Assembly (NCBI GenBank): GCA_036009005.1 | Contig: DASYMP010000010.1 | Location: forward strand, 1 to 10,239 | Reading direction: 5' to 3' | Source: JACVRW01 sp036009005 | Lineage (GTDB): Bacteria; Actinomycetota; Thermoleophilia; Solirubrobacterales; Thermoleophilaceae | DNA length: 10,239 nucleotides | Shown here: piece by piece, positions 1 to 7,494 of the stretch | Position numbering within the stretch: the first letter of the stretch is position 1 | How the letters are laid out: each line of letters begins with the position of its first letter | Made by a program: the position numbers and the translations under genes | The notes under the pieces: generated by a model | The model's input: only the letters and a program-made list of their open reading frames with translations | Databases searched by the model: none | Told to the model about the DNA's origin: nothing

Positions 1-1357
<1,357 letters not shown>

Positions 1358-1368
<11 letters not shown>

Positions 1369-2476
1369 CGAGCCTCTCCAGGAAGCGGTCGAAGAGGTGA
1401 AGGGCGTCGTGCGGTCCCGGCCCGGCCTCGGGGTGGTACTGGACCGTCGACGCCGGCACGTCGCGCAGCACCAGCCCCTCCACCGTCCGGTCGTACAGGT
1501 TGAGCTGCTGGAGCTCGGCCACGCCGAAGTCGGTGTCCCAGCGCACGGACTCGTCGGTGTCGATCGTCCGCTGCCCGCCGGGACCGAGCACCGCGAAGCC
1601 GTGGTTCTGCGAGGTGATCTCGATCTTCCCGGTCTCGAGGTCCTTCACGGGGTGGTTCGCCCCGCGGTGGCCGAACGGGAGCTTGAACGTGTCGAGGCCC
1701 ACCGCGCGGCAGAGCAGCTGGTGCCCCAGGCAGATGCCCCAGACGGGCACCTTGCCCACCACGCCGCGCACGTTCTCCACGATGTAGTCGAGCGCCGCCG
1801 GGTCGCCCGGCCCGTTCGCCAGGAAGACCGCGTCGGGGTCGCGCGCGAGCAGCTCGTCGGCCGTGATGTCGCACGGGTGGAGCTCCAGGTGCACGCCGCG
1901 CTCGCGCAGGTTGCGAACGATCGAGTCCTTGATCCCGGTGTCGATCGCGATCACGCGCGGCCCGTCGCCCTCGAGGATCACCGGCTCGGAGGGGGTGACA
2001 TCGCGCGCGTAGTCGGCGCCCGCCATCGAGGGCTCGGCCATCACGCGCTCGCGGGCCTCGGACTCCGGCACGTCGCCGGCGAACACGCCGCCGCGCATCG
2101 CGCCCTTGTCGCGGATGTGTCGCACGAGCGAGCGCGTGTCGACGCCGGACAGAGCCGGGATGCCGCAGTCCGCGAGCCAGGTGAGCCAGCCGCCCTCGGC
2201 GTGCGCGGCGTCCTCGCGGTCGATGCCCTCGCGCATGATCACCGCGCGCGCGTGGATGCGGTCCGACTCCATGGCCGTCCGCGCCACGCCGTAGTTGCCG
2301 ATCAGCGGATAGGTGAACACGATGATCTGCCCGGCATAGCTCGGGTCGGTCACGGCCTCCTGGTAGCCCGACATCGCGGTGTTGAAGACCACCTCGCCGG
2401 TCCCGGTCGCGGCGGCGCCGGCGGACTCGCCGTCGAAGCGGCTGCCGTCCTCGAGCAGCAGGTAGGCGGCGCTCAT
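1358..2476 (-). CDS. carA: Carbamoyl-phosphate synthase small (glutaminase) subunit
   Basis: CarA hydrolyses glutamine and passes ammonia to CarB. The protein is 372 residues, close to the E. coli length of 382. The N-terminal small-subunit domain runs over about residues 1-165 (LEDGSRFDGES at 8-18, and GEVVFNTAMSGYQE at 27-40). A class I glutamine amidotransferase domain follows from about residue 173. Its nucleophile Cys249 sits in GICLGHQ, and the other triad members are His348 and Glu350 in YHPE. SQNHGFAV at 289-296 is also characteristic. The ATG is chosen because it overlaps the pyrC stop as ATGA and gives the family N-terminus. A longer in-frame reading to 2620 only re-reads pyrC in another frame. 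The gene lies in the pyr operon and nothing suggests a separate arginine-linked copy here. Confidence 0.98.
1373..1379 (-). promoter_or_regulatory. Ribosome binding site of carB
   Basis: GGAGAGG lies 4 nt before the TTG at 1368 on the minus strand, inside the last codons of carA. It supports the unusual TTG as the carB start. No ATG or GTG in this frame would give the conserved N-terminus. Confidence 0.6.
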
Positions 2477-3852
2477 GCGACGGCGCCGAGCGCGAAGCTG
2501 CGCTCGCGGTAGGCCACCGAACCGTCGGCGATCGTCATGCGCACGCGGCCGGTCAGACGCCTGCCGGCGAACGCGCAGTTGGAGGAGCGGCTCTCGTAGC
2601 CCGCCTCGCCCACGTCCCACTCCGCCTCGAGGTCCACGAGGCAGAGGTTTGCAGGTGCGCCCGGTCGGATGACCGGTACCGGCAGGCCGAACGGCTCGCC
2701 GCCGGCCGTCATCCGCTCGATGAGCAGCGACAGGTCGAACACACCCGGCACCACGAGCCCCGTATGGAGCGCGGCGAAGGCGGTCTCGAGCCCGGTCACG
2801 CCCATCGGGGCGAGCTCGAAGGGCTGCTCCTTCTCCTCGCGCGCGTGAGGAGCGTGGTCGGTCGCGATGCAGTCGATCACGCCCGTGCGAAGCGCCTCGA
2901 GCAGCACCCGGCGGTCGCCGTCCGAGCGGAGCGGCGGGTTCATCTTCATGTTCGTGTCGAGCGTCCGGACCGCCTCGTCGGTGAGCAGCAGGTGGTGCGG
3001 CGTCGCCTCGCAGGTCACCTGGCAGCCGGCGGCCTTCGCGCTCTCGATGGCGGCGACGGTCTCACTCGCGGAGACGTGCTGCACGTGGATGCGGCCCTCC
3101 TCGTAGAGCGCGAGCGCGCAGTCGCGCGCGACCATCGAGGACTCCGAGATCGACGGGATGCCCGCCACGCCCAGCAGCGCCGACACCTCGCCCTCGTGCA
3201 TCGCGCCGTCGCCCGACAGCGACGGGTCCTCCTCGTGGAGCGCGAGCACCCGGCCCGAGAGCCGCTGGTACTGGAGCGCCTGCCTCATCACACCGGCCGA
3301 GCGGACCGGCAGGCCGTCATCGGTGAAGCCGGCCGCACCCACGTCGGCGAGCTCCGCCATCTCGGTGAGGCGCTCGCCCTGCTGCCCCACGGTGATGGTC
3401 GCCATGAACCCGGTGGGGATGCGCGCCTCCGCGCGAGCGCGCTCTCGCAGCGAGCTGAGCACGGGCGCCGAGTCCACGACGGGGTCCGTGTTCGGCTGGG
3501 CGAGGATCGCGCCGAAGCCACCGGCCGCGGCCGCGCGCGTGCCCGAGTCGATGTCCTCCTCGTCCTCGCGGCCCGGCGTCCTCAGGTGCACGTGCGGGTC
3601 CACGAAGGCGGGGAACGCGTAGAGGCCCTCCGCCTCGACGACCTCGGCGCCGTCCGGCGCGTCGAGCGTCGGGCTGATCTCCGCGATGCGGCCGTCGCGC
3701 ACCAGCACGTCGCACACGCCGTTCAGGCCCGAGCGCGGGTCGAGCAGGCGCGCGCCGCGCACCAGCACTGTCGCGGGCGGCGAGCCTGCGCAGTCGAGCT
3801 GGACGGCGCCGCGCGGCCCGTGGCCGCTCTCCGGGGCGGGTGTGGCGCTCAT
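2473..3852 (-). CDS. pyrC: Dihydroorotase, class I type
   Basis: PyrC cyclises carbamoyl-aspartate to dihydroorotate, the third step of UMP synthesis. It is a 459-residue metal-dependent amidohydrolase. Metal-site residues visible are His87 and His89 in DPHVHLR, an Asp in GFTDDG (178/179) at the position that replaces the carbamylated lysine in class I enzymes, His206 in ALHEED, His259 in HVQHVSAS and Asp332 in ATDHAPH. The ATG overlaps the pyrB stop as ATGA. The first 28 or so residues come before the usual N-terminus (VLVRGARLLDP), and GTG codons at residues 29 and 31 could be the true start. I keep the ATG because of the overlap and the matching junctions elsewhere in the operon. The family is certain; only the start is open. 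Confidence 0.96.
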   Translation of the reverse strand: MSATPAPESGHGPRGAVQLDCAGSPPATVLVRGARLLDPRSGLNGVCDVLVRDGRIAEISPTLDAPDGAEVVEAEGLYAFPAFVDPHVHLRTPGREDEEDIDSGTRAAAAGGFGAILAQPNTDPVVDSAPVLSSLRERARAEARIPTGFMATITVGQQGERLTEMAELADVGAAGFTDDGLPVRSAGVMRQALQYQRLSGRVLALHEEDPSLSGDGAMHEGEVSALLGVAGIPSISESSMVARDCALALYEEGRIHVQHVSASETVAAIESAKAAGCQVTCEATPHHLLLTDEAVRTLDTNMKMNPPLRSDGDRRVLLEALRTGVIDCIATDHAPHAREEKEQPFELAPMGVTGLETAFAALHTGLVVPGVFDLSLLIERMTAGGEPFGLPVPVIRPGAPANLCLVDLEAEWDVGEAGYESRSSNCAFAGRRLTGRVRMTIADGSVAYRERSFALGAVA

Positions 3853-4799
3853 GCGGGCTGGGGCTCCTGCTCGGCGCCGGCGTGCACGGCGCTGGGCGCG
3901 CCGCGGCCCGCGAGCAGCTCGTAGAGCACGGCCATCCTCACGACCACGCCCGACTCGACCTGCTCGGCGATCAGCGCCTGCGGCGAGTCGATCACCTCGG
4001 CGGCGAGCTCGACGCCGCGGTTCACCGGACCCGGGTGCATCAGCAGCTGCGCGGGCCCGAGCCGGCGCCCGTCGATCTGGTAGCGGGCGGCGTACTCGCG
4101 CAGCGAGGGCACGAACGACCCGTTCATGCGCTCGCGCTGCATCCGCAGGGCGTAGACGACGTCGGCGCTGCCGAGCTCGTCGAGCGTGTAGCGCACCGCG
4201 CAGCCGAGCGCCTCGATGCCGCGCGGGATCAGCGTGGGCGGCCCGCAGACGGTCACCTCGCAGCCCATGCGCATGAAGGCCAGCATGTTCGAGCGCGCCA
4301 CGCGGCTGTGGAGCACGTCGCCGACGATCCAGACCCGAAGGCCCTCGAGCGTGCCGACCCGGCGCTTCAGCGTGTAGAGGTCGAGCAGCGCCTGGGTCGG
4401 GTGCTCGTGCTTGCCGTCGCCCGCGTTGATGACGGCCGCGGAGGTCCAGCGTGCCACGAGCGCGGCGGCGCCGGCGTGCGGCGAGCGGATCACGATCGCG
4501 GCGGGGTCGTAGGCGGAGAGCGTCTGGATCGTGTCCTTCAGCGACTCGCCCTTGTCGACGGCCGAGCCGGCCGCCTTCAGCGTGATCAGGTCGGCGCTCA
4601 GGCGCTTGGCGGCGAGCTCGAAGCTCGACTGCGTGCGCGTGGAGGCCTCGTAGAAGAGGTTGATCACGGTGCGCCCGCGCAGGGTCGGCACCTTCTTGAT
4701 CTCGCGGCCGGAGACCTCGGCGAAGCTCTCGGCGCGCCCGAGGATGCGCTCGATGTCGTCGCGCGACAGGTCGTCGACCGACAGCAGGTGGGGGTGCAT
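3849..4799 (-). CDS. pyrB: Aspartate carbamoyltransferase, catalytic subunit
   Basis: PyrB condenses carbamoyl phosphate with aspartate to give carbamoyl-aspartate. The protein has 316 residues, normal for a catalytic chain. The N-terminal carbamoyl-phosphate domain has STRTQSSFE at 53-61 (phosphate-binding loop), DKGES at 82-86 with Lys83 (the loop lent to the neighbouring subunit) and HEHPTQ at 131-136. The C-terminal aspartate domain has MHPGPVNRGVE at 254-264. The start ATG shares its A with the pyrR stop (TGATG). The reading frame stays open upstream to 5360, but that stretch is pyrR read out of frame. No pyrI regulatory chain gene follows; pyrC does. The enzyme is therefore probably the unregulated trimer, or a PyrC-associated form as known in some bacteria. 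Confidence 0.97.
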   Translation of the reverse strand: MHPHLLSVDDLSRDDIERILGRAESFAEVSGREIKKVPTLRGRTVINLFYEASTRTQSSFELAAKRLSADLITLKAAGSAVDKGESLKDTIQTLSAYDPAAIVIRSPHAGAAALVARWTSAAVINAGDGKHEHPTQALLDLYTLKRRVGTLEGLRVWIVGDVLHSRVARSNMLAFMRMGCEVTVCGPPTLIPRGIEALGCAVRYTLDELGSADVVYALRMQRERMNGSFVPSLREYAARYQIDGRRLGPAQLLMHPGPVNRGVELAAEVIDSPQALIAEQVESGVVVRMAVLYELLAGRGAPSAVHAGAEQEPQPA

Positions 4800-5356
4800 C
4801 AGAGCGTCTCCTCCATGTGGGCGGCCGCGTCGATCGCGACCTCGTCCATCCCGTCGATCTCCTCGACGCGCACGTTCACGCGCTCGCCCCGGGCCGTGGG
4901 CAGGTTCTTGCCCACGTAGTCCGGCCGGAGCGGCAGCTCGCGGTGGCCCCGGTCGGCCAGCACCGCCAGCTGGACGCGGCGCGGGCGGCCGTAGTCGAAC
5001 AGGGCCTCGATCGCCGCGCGCACGGTCCGTCCGGTGTAGAGCACGTCGTCGACCAGCACGACGGTGGTGTCCTCGACCGGGAAGTCGATGTGCGTCGAGT
5101 GGACCACCGGCTGGTAGTCCGCGCCGCGGATGCCCACGTCGTCGCGGTAGAAGCTGATGTCGATGTCGCCGAGCGGCACGGGCTCGCCCACGAGCTCGGC
5201 GACCAGGTCGCGCAGCCGCACGCCGAGCACGGCGCCGCGTCTGTGAATCCCGACGATGGCGACACCCTCGCCACCTGTGTTCTCGACGATCTCGTGTGCG
5301 ATGCGCACCAGCGTGCGCCGCACGTCTTCGCGGTCCAGGACCGTCTTTTCGCTCAC
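4799..5356 (-). CDS. pyrR: PyrR bifunctional pyrimidine operon regulator / uracil phosphoribosyltransferase
   Basis: PyrR binds pyr leader RNA when UMP or UTP is abundant, and also has uracil phosphoribosyltransferase activity. The 185-residue protein carries the PRPP-binding loop VVLVDDVLYTGRT at 99-111. It also has the PyrR-typical segments IVGIHRRGAVLG (34-45) and RGHRELPLRPDYVGKNLPT (136-154). The GTG at 5356 is chosen because it gives the conserved start MSEKTVLDRED and lies 6 nt after GGAAGGGG. A second GTG at 5360 is in a different frame and too close to that site. The gene is the first of the operon, directly behind a hairpin that looks like its own binding target, and its stop overlaps the pyrB start by one base. 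Autoregulation is inferred from the RNA motif and from known PyrR biology. Confidence 0.97.
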   Translation of the reverse strand: MSEKTVLDREDVRRTLVRIAHEIVENTGGEGVAIVGIHRRGAVLGVRLRDLVAELVGEPVPLGDIDISFYRDDVGIRGADYQPVVHSTHIDFPVEDTTVVLVDDVLYTGRTVRAAIEALFDYGRPRRVQLAVLADRGHRELPLRPDYVGKNLPTARGERVNVRVEEIDGMDEVAIDAAAHMEETL

Positions 5357-5363
5357 TCACTGC

Positions 5364-5395
5364 CCCTTCCTGGCCTCACGGGACCGGGTTAAAGG
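5364..5395 (-). promoter_or_regulatory. PyrR-binding RNA hairpin that contains the pyrR ribosome binding site
   Basis: On the minus strand, 5385-5372 reads GGTCCCGTGAGGCC. This matches the PyrR-binding consensus ARUCCNGNGAGGYU at 12 of 14 positions, including all of UCCNGNGAGG. The two deviations replace the outer A-U pair by G-C, so pairing is kept. The fold is GGUC/GGCC (5385-5382 with 5375-5372) around the hexaloop CCGUGA, then a C/A mismatch, two C-G pairs, an unpaired AA on the 5' side (5390-5389), and CCUUU/AAGGG (5395-5391 with 5368-5364). The 3' strand is the Shine-Dalgarno sequence GGAAGGGG (5370-5363), 6 nt before the GTG. Binding by PyrR should hide the ribosome site. No U-tract terminator follows, so translational control fits better than Bacillus-type attenuation. 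Confidence 0.82.
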
Positions 5396-5405
5396 ATGCG
5401 CGGCG

Positions 5406-5411
5406 AGCCTA
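5406..5411 (-). promoter_or_regulatory. Candidate -10 element of the pyr operon
   Basis: TAGGCT, preceded by TGC, forms an extended TGnTAnnnT -10 element on the minus strand. The predicted start is about 5397-5399, only a few bases before the PyrR hairpin, giving a leader of about 40 nt. No clear -35 hexamer is visible at the usual spacing, which is common for extended -10 promoters. This is inferred from sequence only. Confidence 0.45.
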
Positions 5412-5461
5412 GCACCCGTGGTCGGACGTAGCCGCCCCGTCATTCCGCTTCGAAACAGCGC

Positions 5462-5467
5462 TACTGT
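5462..5467 (+). promoter_or_regulatory. Candidate -10 element of a leaderless gene
   Basis: TACTGT (TAnnnT) ends exactly 7 nt before the GTG at 5475, so transcription would start at or next to the start codon. No Shine-Dalgarno sequence precedes the GTG. The element sits in a small dyad, ACAG-N5-CTGT (5455-5467). No good -35 is seen. Confidence 0.4.
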
Positions 5468-5474
5468 CAATGAA

Positions 5475-5771
5475 GTGACCCCCGAGCGCTCCAAGGCATA
5501 CGGCAGGCTCATGACCGTCGTCTCCGCGGACGGGGACGGCGCGCTCGACGCCGGCGAGCAGCAGATCCTGCGAGACGCCGGCGACGCCCTGTTCTTCTGT
5601 GAGGACATCGCGCTCGACGACGACGCACGCGCCGCTCTCGGGCGGGTGAGCGACCTCGCCGGGCAGCTCGTGGGCGCCGAGCGCTGGGACCCGGAGCTCG
5701 CCGAGCGCGTGCTCCAGGACCTCGAGGACTGCGGCCCCCCGCAGCTCGTGCGCCTCGGCGACCTGCACTGA
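5475..5771 (+). CDS. Small acidic protein with EF-hand-like loop, possibly TerB-like; function unknown
   Basis: The 98-residue protein is rich in Asp, Glu, Ala and Leu. It has no signal peptide or membrane segment and looks helical. Residues 17-28, SADGDGALDAGE, match the 12-residue EF-hand loop at the key positions 3, 5, 6, 8, 9 and 12, with Ser instead of Asp at position 1. The local pattern (helix, ADGxxDxxE, helix) also resembles TerB-family tellurite-resistance proteins. Both readings are weak without a profile search. The GTG start at 5475 is chosen because a TAnnnT box lies 7 nt upstream, as in leaderless actinobacterial genes. An ATG at residue 13 is the alternative. The frame is open further upstream into pyrR, but that part is antisense to pyrR. 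Codon use is strongly GC-biased at third positions, which supports a real gene. It is divergent from the pyr operon. Confidence 0.75.
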   Translation: MTPERSKAYGRLMTVVSADGDGALDAGEQQILRDAGDALFFCEDIALDDDARAALGRVSDLAGQLVGAERWDPELAERVLQDLEDCGPPQLVRLGDLH

Positions 5772-5781
5772 CCGCAGGTGG

Positions 5782-5796
5782 CGTCCGTTACGGACG
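5782..5796. repeat. Short inverted repeat between the two small plus-strand genes
   Basis: CGTCCG-TTA-CGGACG is a perfect 6-bp dyad 10 bases after the stop at 5771, followed by TTTA. It could be a weak terminator hairpin of the upstream gene or an operator for the downstream one. The T run is too short for a convincing intrinsic terminator. Confidence 0.4.
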
Positions 5797-5830
5797 TTTA
5801 GCCCGCACGCGCCTCGGAAAACCGGTCTGG

Positions 5831-6034
5831 ATGGAGCCGCCGGTCTACGCAGTTTGTGAGGAATGTGCCTTCTTGCGGGCGTTTGGTCGTCGCGCGTCGG
5901 GCGAGCAGGCGCCCGAGCGCTGCCCGGCATGCGGCAACGAGGTCAGGGTTCACGGACGCCGGGAGCGCTTTCCGTCGACGTATGTGGGCCGGATTGCTCG
6001 TGTCCTCCACCGGACTCCTCCGCTGAACGTCTGA
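5831..6034 (+). CDS. Small zinc-ribbon protein, function unknown
   Basis: The 67-residue basic protein has two cysteine knuckles, CEEC (Cys9, Cys12) and CPAC (Cys31, Cys34), 18 residues apart. This is the layout of a zinc ribbon that binds one Zn(II). The C-terminal half is arginine-rich (VHGRRERFPSTYVGRIARVL, 40-59), which could contact nucleic acid. That role is inference. The ATG has only a weak ribosome site (GGAAAA, 9 nt before). Codon use is less GC-biased than in the neighbours. The last 92 bases overlap the 3' end of rnz on the other strand. The CxxC pairs lie outside most of that overlap, so they are not just a mirror of rnz coding. I do not recognise a named family. Confidence 0.6.
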   Translation: MEPPVYAVCEECAFLRAFGRRASGEQAPERCPACGNEVRVHGRRERFPSTYVGRIARVLHRTPPLNV

Positions 6035-6953
6035 CGGCCCGCACGTGCAGAGGGTCGCCGCGCTCCGGGAACGGGATCTCGACGCGGTCGAAGTCGCGCG
6101 GGACGATCACGTTCTCGAACGCCGAGCGGGCCTCGTCGCGCACCTGCCCGCCCGCGTAGCGCGGTGAGATGTGGGTCAGCGCGAGCATCCGCACGCTCGC
6201 GGCGGCGGCCAGCTCCGCGGCCTGCGCCGCGGTCGAGTGGCGCGTCTCCCCGGCGCGCTCCGCCTCCTCGTCCATGAAGGTCGCCTCGTGCACGAGCAGG
6301 TCGGCCTCGAAGGCCACGAGCCGGGTCATGTCGGCGGGGGCGGTGTCGCCGGTGAGCACCACCTTGCGGCCGCGCCTCGGCTCGCCCATCACCTGCTCGG
6401 GGCGCACGCCGTTCACCTCGTCCCCACCCTGGAGCCGCCCGAAGTCGGGACCGGGACGCACGCCCAGCTTCCGGGCGAGCTCCGGGTCGAACTGCCCCGG
6501 CCGCGGGTCCTCGACGAGGGCGTACCCGAGCCCGGGCCCTCCGTGGTCGACCTCGAATGCGGCGATCCGGTAGCCGTCCCGGTCCAGCTCCTCGTTCTCC
6601 GCCAGCTCCACGAGCCGCACCGGGAACGTGAGCCGGCCGATCACCGGTGCGAGCAGCTCGTAGACGCGCCGCAGGCCGCGCGGCCCGTAGACCACGAGCT
6701 CACGCTCGCGCTGGCGAAGCGCAAACGTCTTCAGCATCCCCGGCAGGCCGAGCACGTGGTCGGCGTGGAAGTGCGTGAGGAAGAGCTCCTCGAGCTCGAC
6801 GAGGCCGACCGACCGCATGAGCTGGCGCTGGGTCCCCTCGCCGCAGTCGAACAGCAGCCGGTCGCCGCCACGCCGCACGAGCGTGGCGGGCAGCCCACGC
6901 CGCGGGCTGGGCGAGGAACCGGCCGTGCCGAGGAAGAGGACGTCGAGGTCCAT
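5943..6953 (-). CDS. rnz: Ribonuclease Z (tRNA 3' endonuclease)
   Basis: RNase Z cuts precursor tRNAs after the discriminator base so that CCA can be added. This matters here because the tRNA-Arg in this window has no encoded CCA. The fold is a beta-lactamase metallohydrolase. Zinc-site residues seen are His61, His63, Asp65 and His66 (THFHADH), His137 (EVDHGG), Asp203 (TGDTAP) and His261 (LTHISPRY). HEATF at 222-226 and the HST following at 239-241 are also RNase Z hallmarks. The length is 336 residues against about 307 for the bacterial short form. The surplus of about 30 residues is a low-complexity Ser/Gly/Glu tail lying exactly where the gene overlaps the zinc-ribbon gene. The start ATG gives the usual MDLDVLFLGTAGSSPSPRRG. 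It lies 49 nt after the phosphoesterase gene and may be co-transcribed with it. Confidence 0.96.
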   Translation of the reverse strand: MDLDVLFLGTAGSSPSPRRGLPATLVRRGGDRLLFDCGEGTQRQLMRSVGLVELEELFLTHFHADHVLGLPGMLKTFALRQRERELVVYGPRGLRRVYELLAPVIGRLTFPVRLVELAENEELDRDGYRIAAFEVDHGGPGLGYALVEDPRPGQFDPELARKLGVRPGPDFGRLQGGDEVNGVRPEQVMGEPRRGRKVVLTGDTAPADMTRLVAFEADLLVHEATFMDEEAERAGETRHSTAAQAAELAAAASVRMLALTHISPRYAGGQVRDEARSAFENVIVPRDFDRVEIPFPERGDPLHVRAVRRSAEESGGGHEQSGPHTSTESAPGVREP

Positions 6954-6966
6954 GGCGCCTATGTTG

Positions 6967-6980
6967 ACTCGCGCGCGAGT
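6967..6980. repeat. 14-bp perfect palindrome upstream of rnz
   Basis: ACTCGCGCGCGAGT reads the same on both strands and lies 14 bp before the rnz start, in the 49-base gap after the phosphoesterase gene. It could be an operator or an mRNA hairpin. Alternating CG makes chance palindromes fairly likely in this base composition. Confidence 0.4.
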
Positions 6981-7002
6981 TCGTCGTCGGACGCGGTGGT
7001 GA

Positions 7003-7494
7003 TCAGAGCCGGATCAGCTCGCACTCGGCGGAGCCGTGCTCGATCCGAATCAGTCCCATCGTGTGCGCGGGCGCGCGGCGTCGTTCGGTCGGGCTGCCCG
7101 GGTTCAGGATCTGGAAGCCGTCCGGGGCCGGCTCGTGAAGCGGCATGTGCGAGTGCCCGAACACGACGATGTCGGCGCGCCCGCCGAAGCGGCGGCGCAT
7201 CCGCTCGAGCCGGCCGGCCCTCGGACCCGCGTCGTGCACCATCGCGATGCGCACGCGGCCGGCCTCCACGATCCGCTCCGCGGGCAGCAGCCGGCGCACG
7301 TCGGCGCTGTCCACGTTCCCGTGCACACCGATCACGGGAGGCCCGATCGCCTCGAGCTCACGCAGGACCGCGAGGGTCGAGAAGTCGCCCGCATGGAGCA
7401 GCAGGTCGGCCGCTTCGATCCACGCGACGCACGCGGGAGGAAGCCGTCGGGCCCCACGCGGCATATGAGTGTCGGAGACGACCGCGATCAGCAT
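7003..7494 (-). CDS. YfcE/MJ0936-family metallophosphoesterase
   Basis: This is a 163-residue calcineurin-like phosphoesterase of the short YfcE/MJ0936 type. Members are dimetal phosphodiesterases acting in vitro on model substrates, and their natural substrates are mostly unknown. The full metal-site set is present: Asp8 and His10 (SDTHMP), Asp37 (LLHAGDF), Asn60 (GVHGNVD), His87 (MVHD), and His114 and His116 (FGHSHMP). The family signature LNPGSPTERR sits at 130-139. The ATG at 7494 shares its A with the stop of the upstream nuclease-like gene (TGATG). The preceding GTG at 7497 would instead overlap by 4 nt and add one residue. Tight coupling to a PD-(D/E)XK protein and proximity to rnz suggest a nucleic-acid-related role, but this is inference from context. 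Confidence 0.92.
   Translation of the reverse strand: MLIAVVSDTHMPRGARRLPPACVAWIEAADLLLHAGDFSTLAVLRELEAIGPPVIGVHGNVDSADVRRLLPAERIVEAGRVRIAMVHDAGPRAGRLERMRRRFGGRADIVVFGHSHMPLHEPAPDGFQILNPGSPTERRRAPAHTMGLIRIEHGSAECELIRL

Noticed and set aside
2764..3924. Plus-strand open frame of 386 codons opposite pyrC
   Set aside because: It is the antisense shadow of dihydroorotase; no recognisable domain and biased composition.
4800..5360. N-terminal extension of pyrB up to a GTG at 5360
   Set aside because: The extra residues are pyrR read in another frame; the ATG at 4799 gives the normal PyrB N-terminus and a TGATG junction.
5364..5395. Transcription attenuator of the Bacillus type in the pyr leader
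   Set aside because: No terminator hairpin with U-tract and no competing antiterminator can be formed in the short leader; the hairpin overlaps the ribosome site instead.
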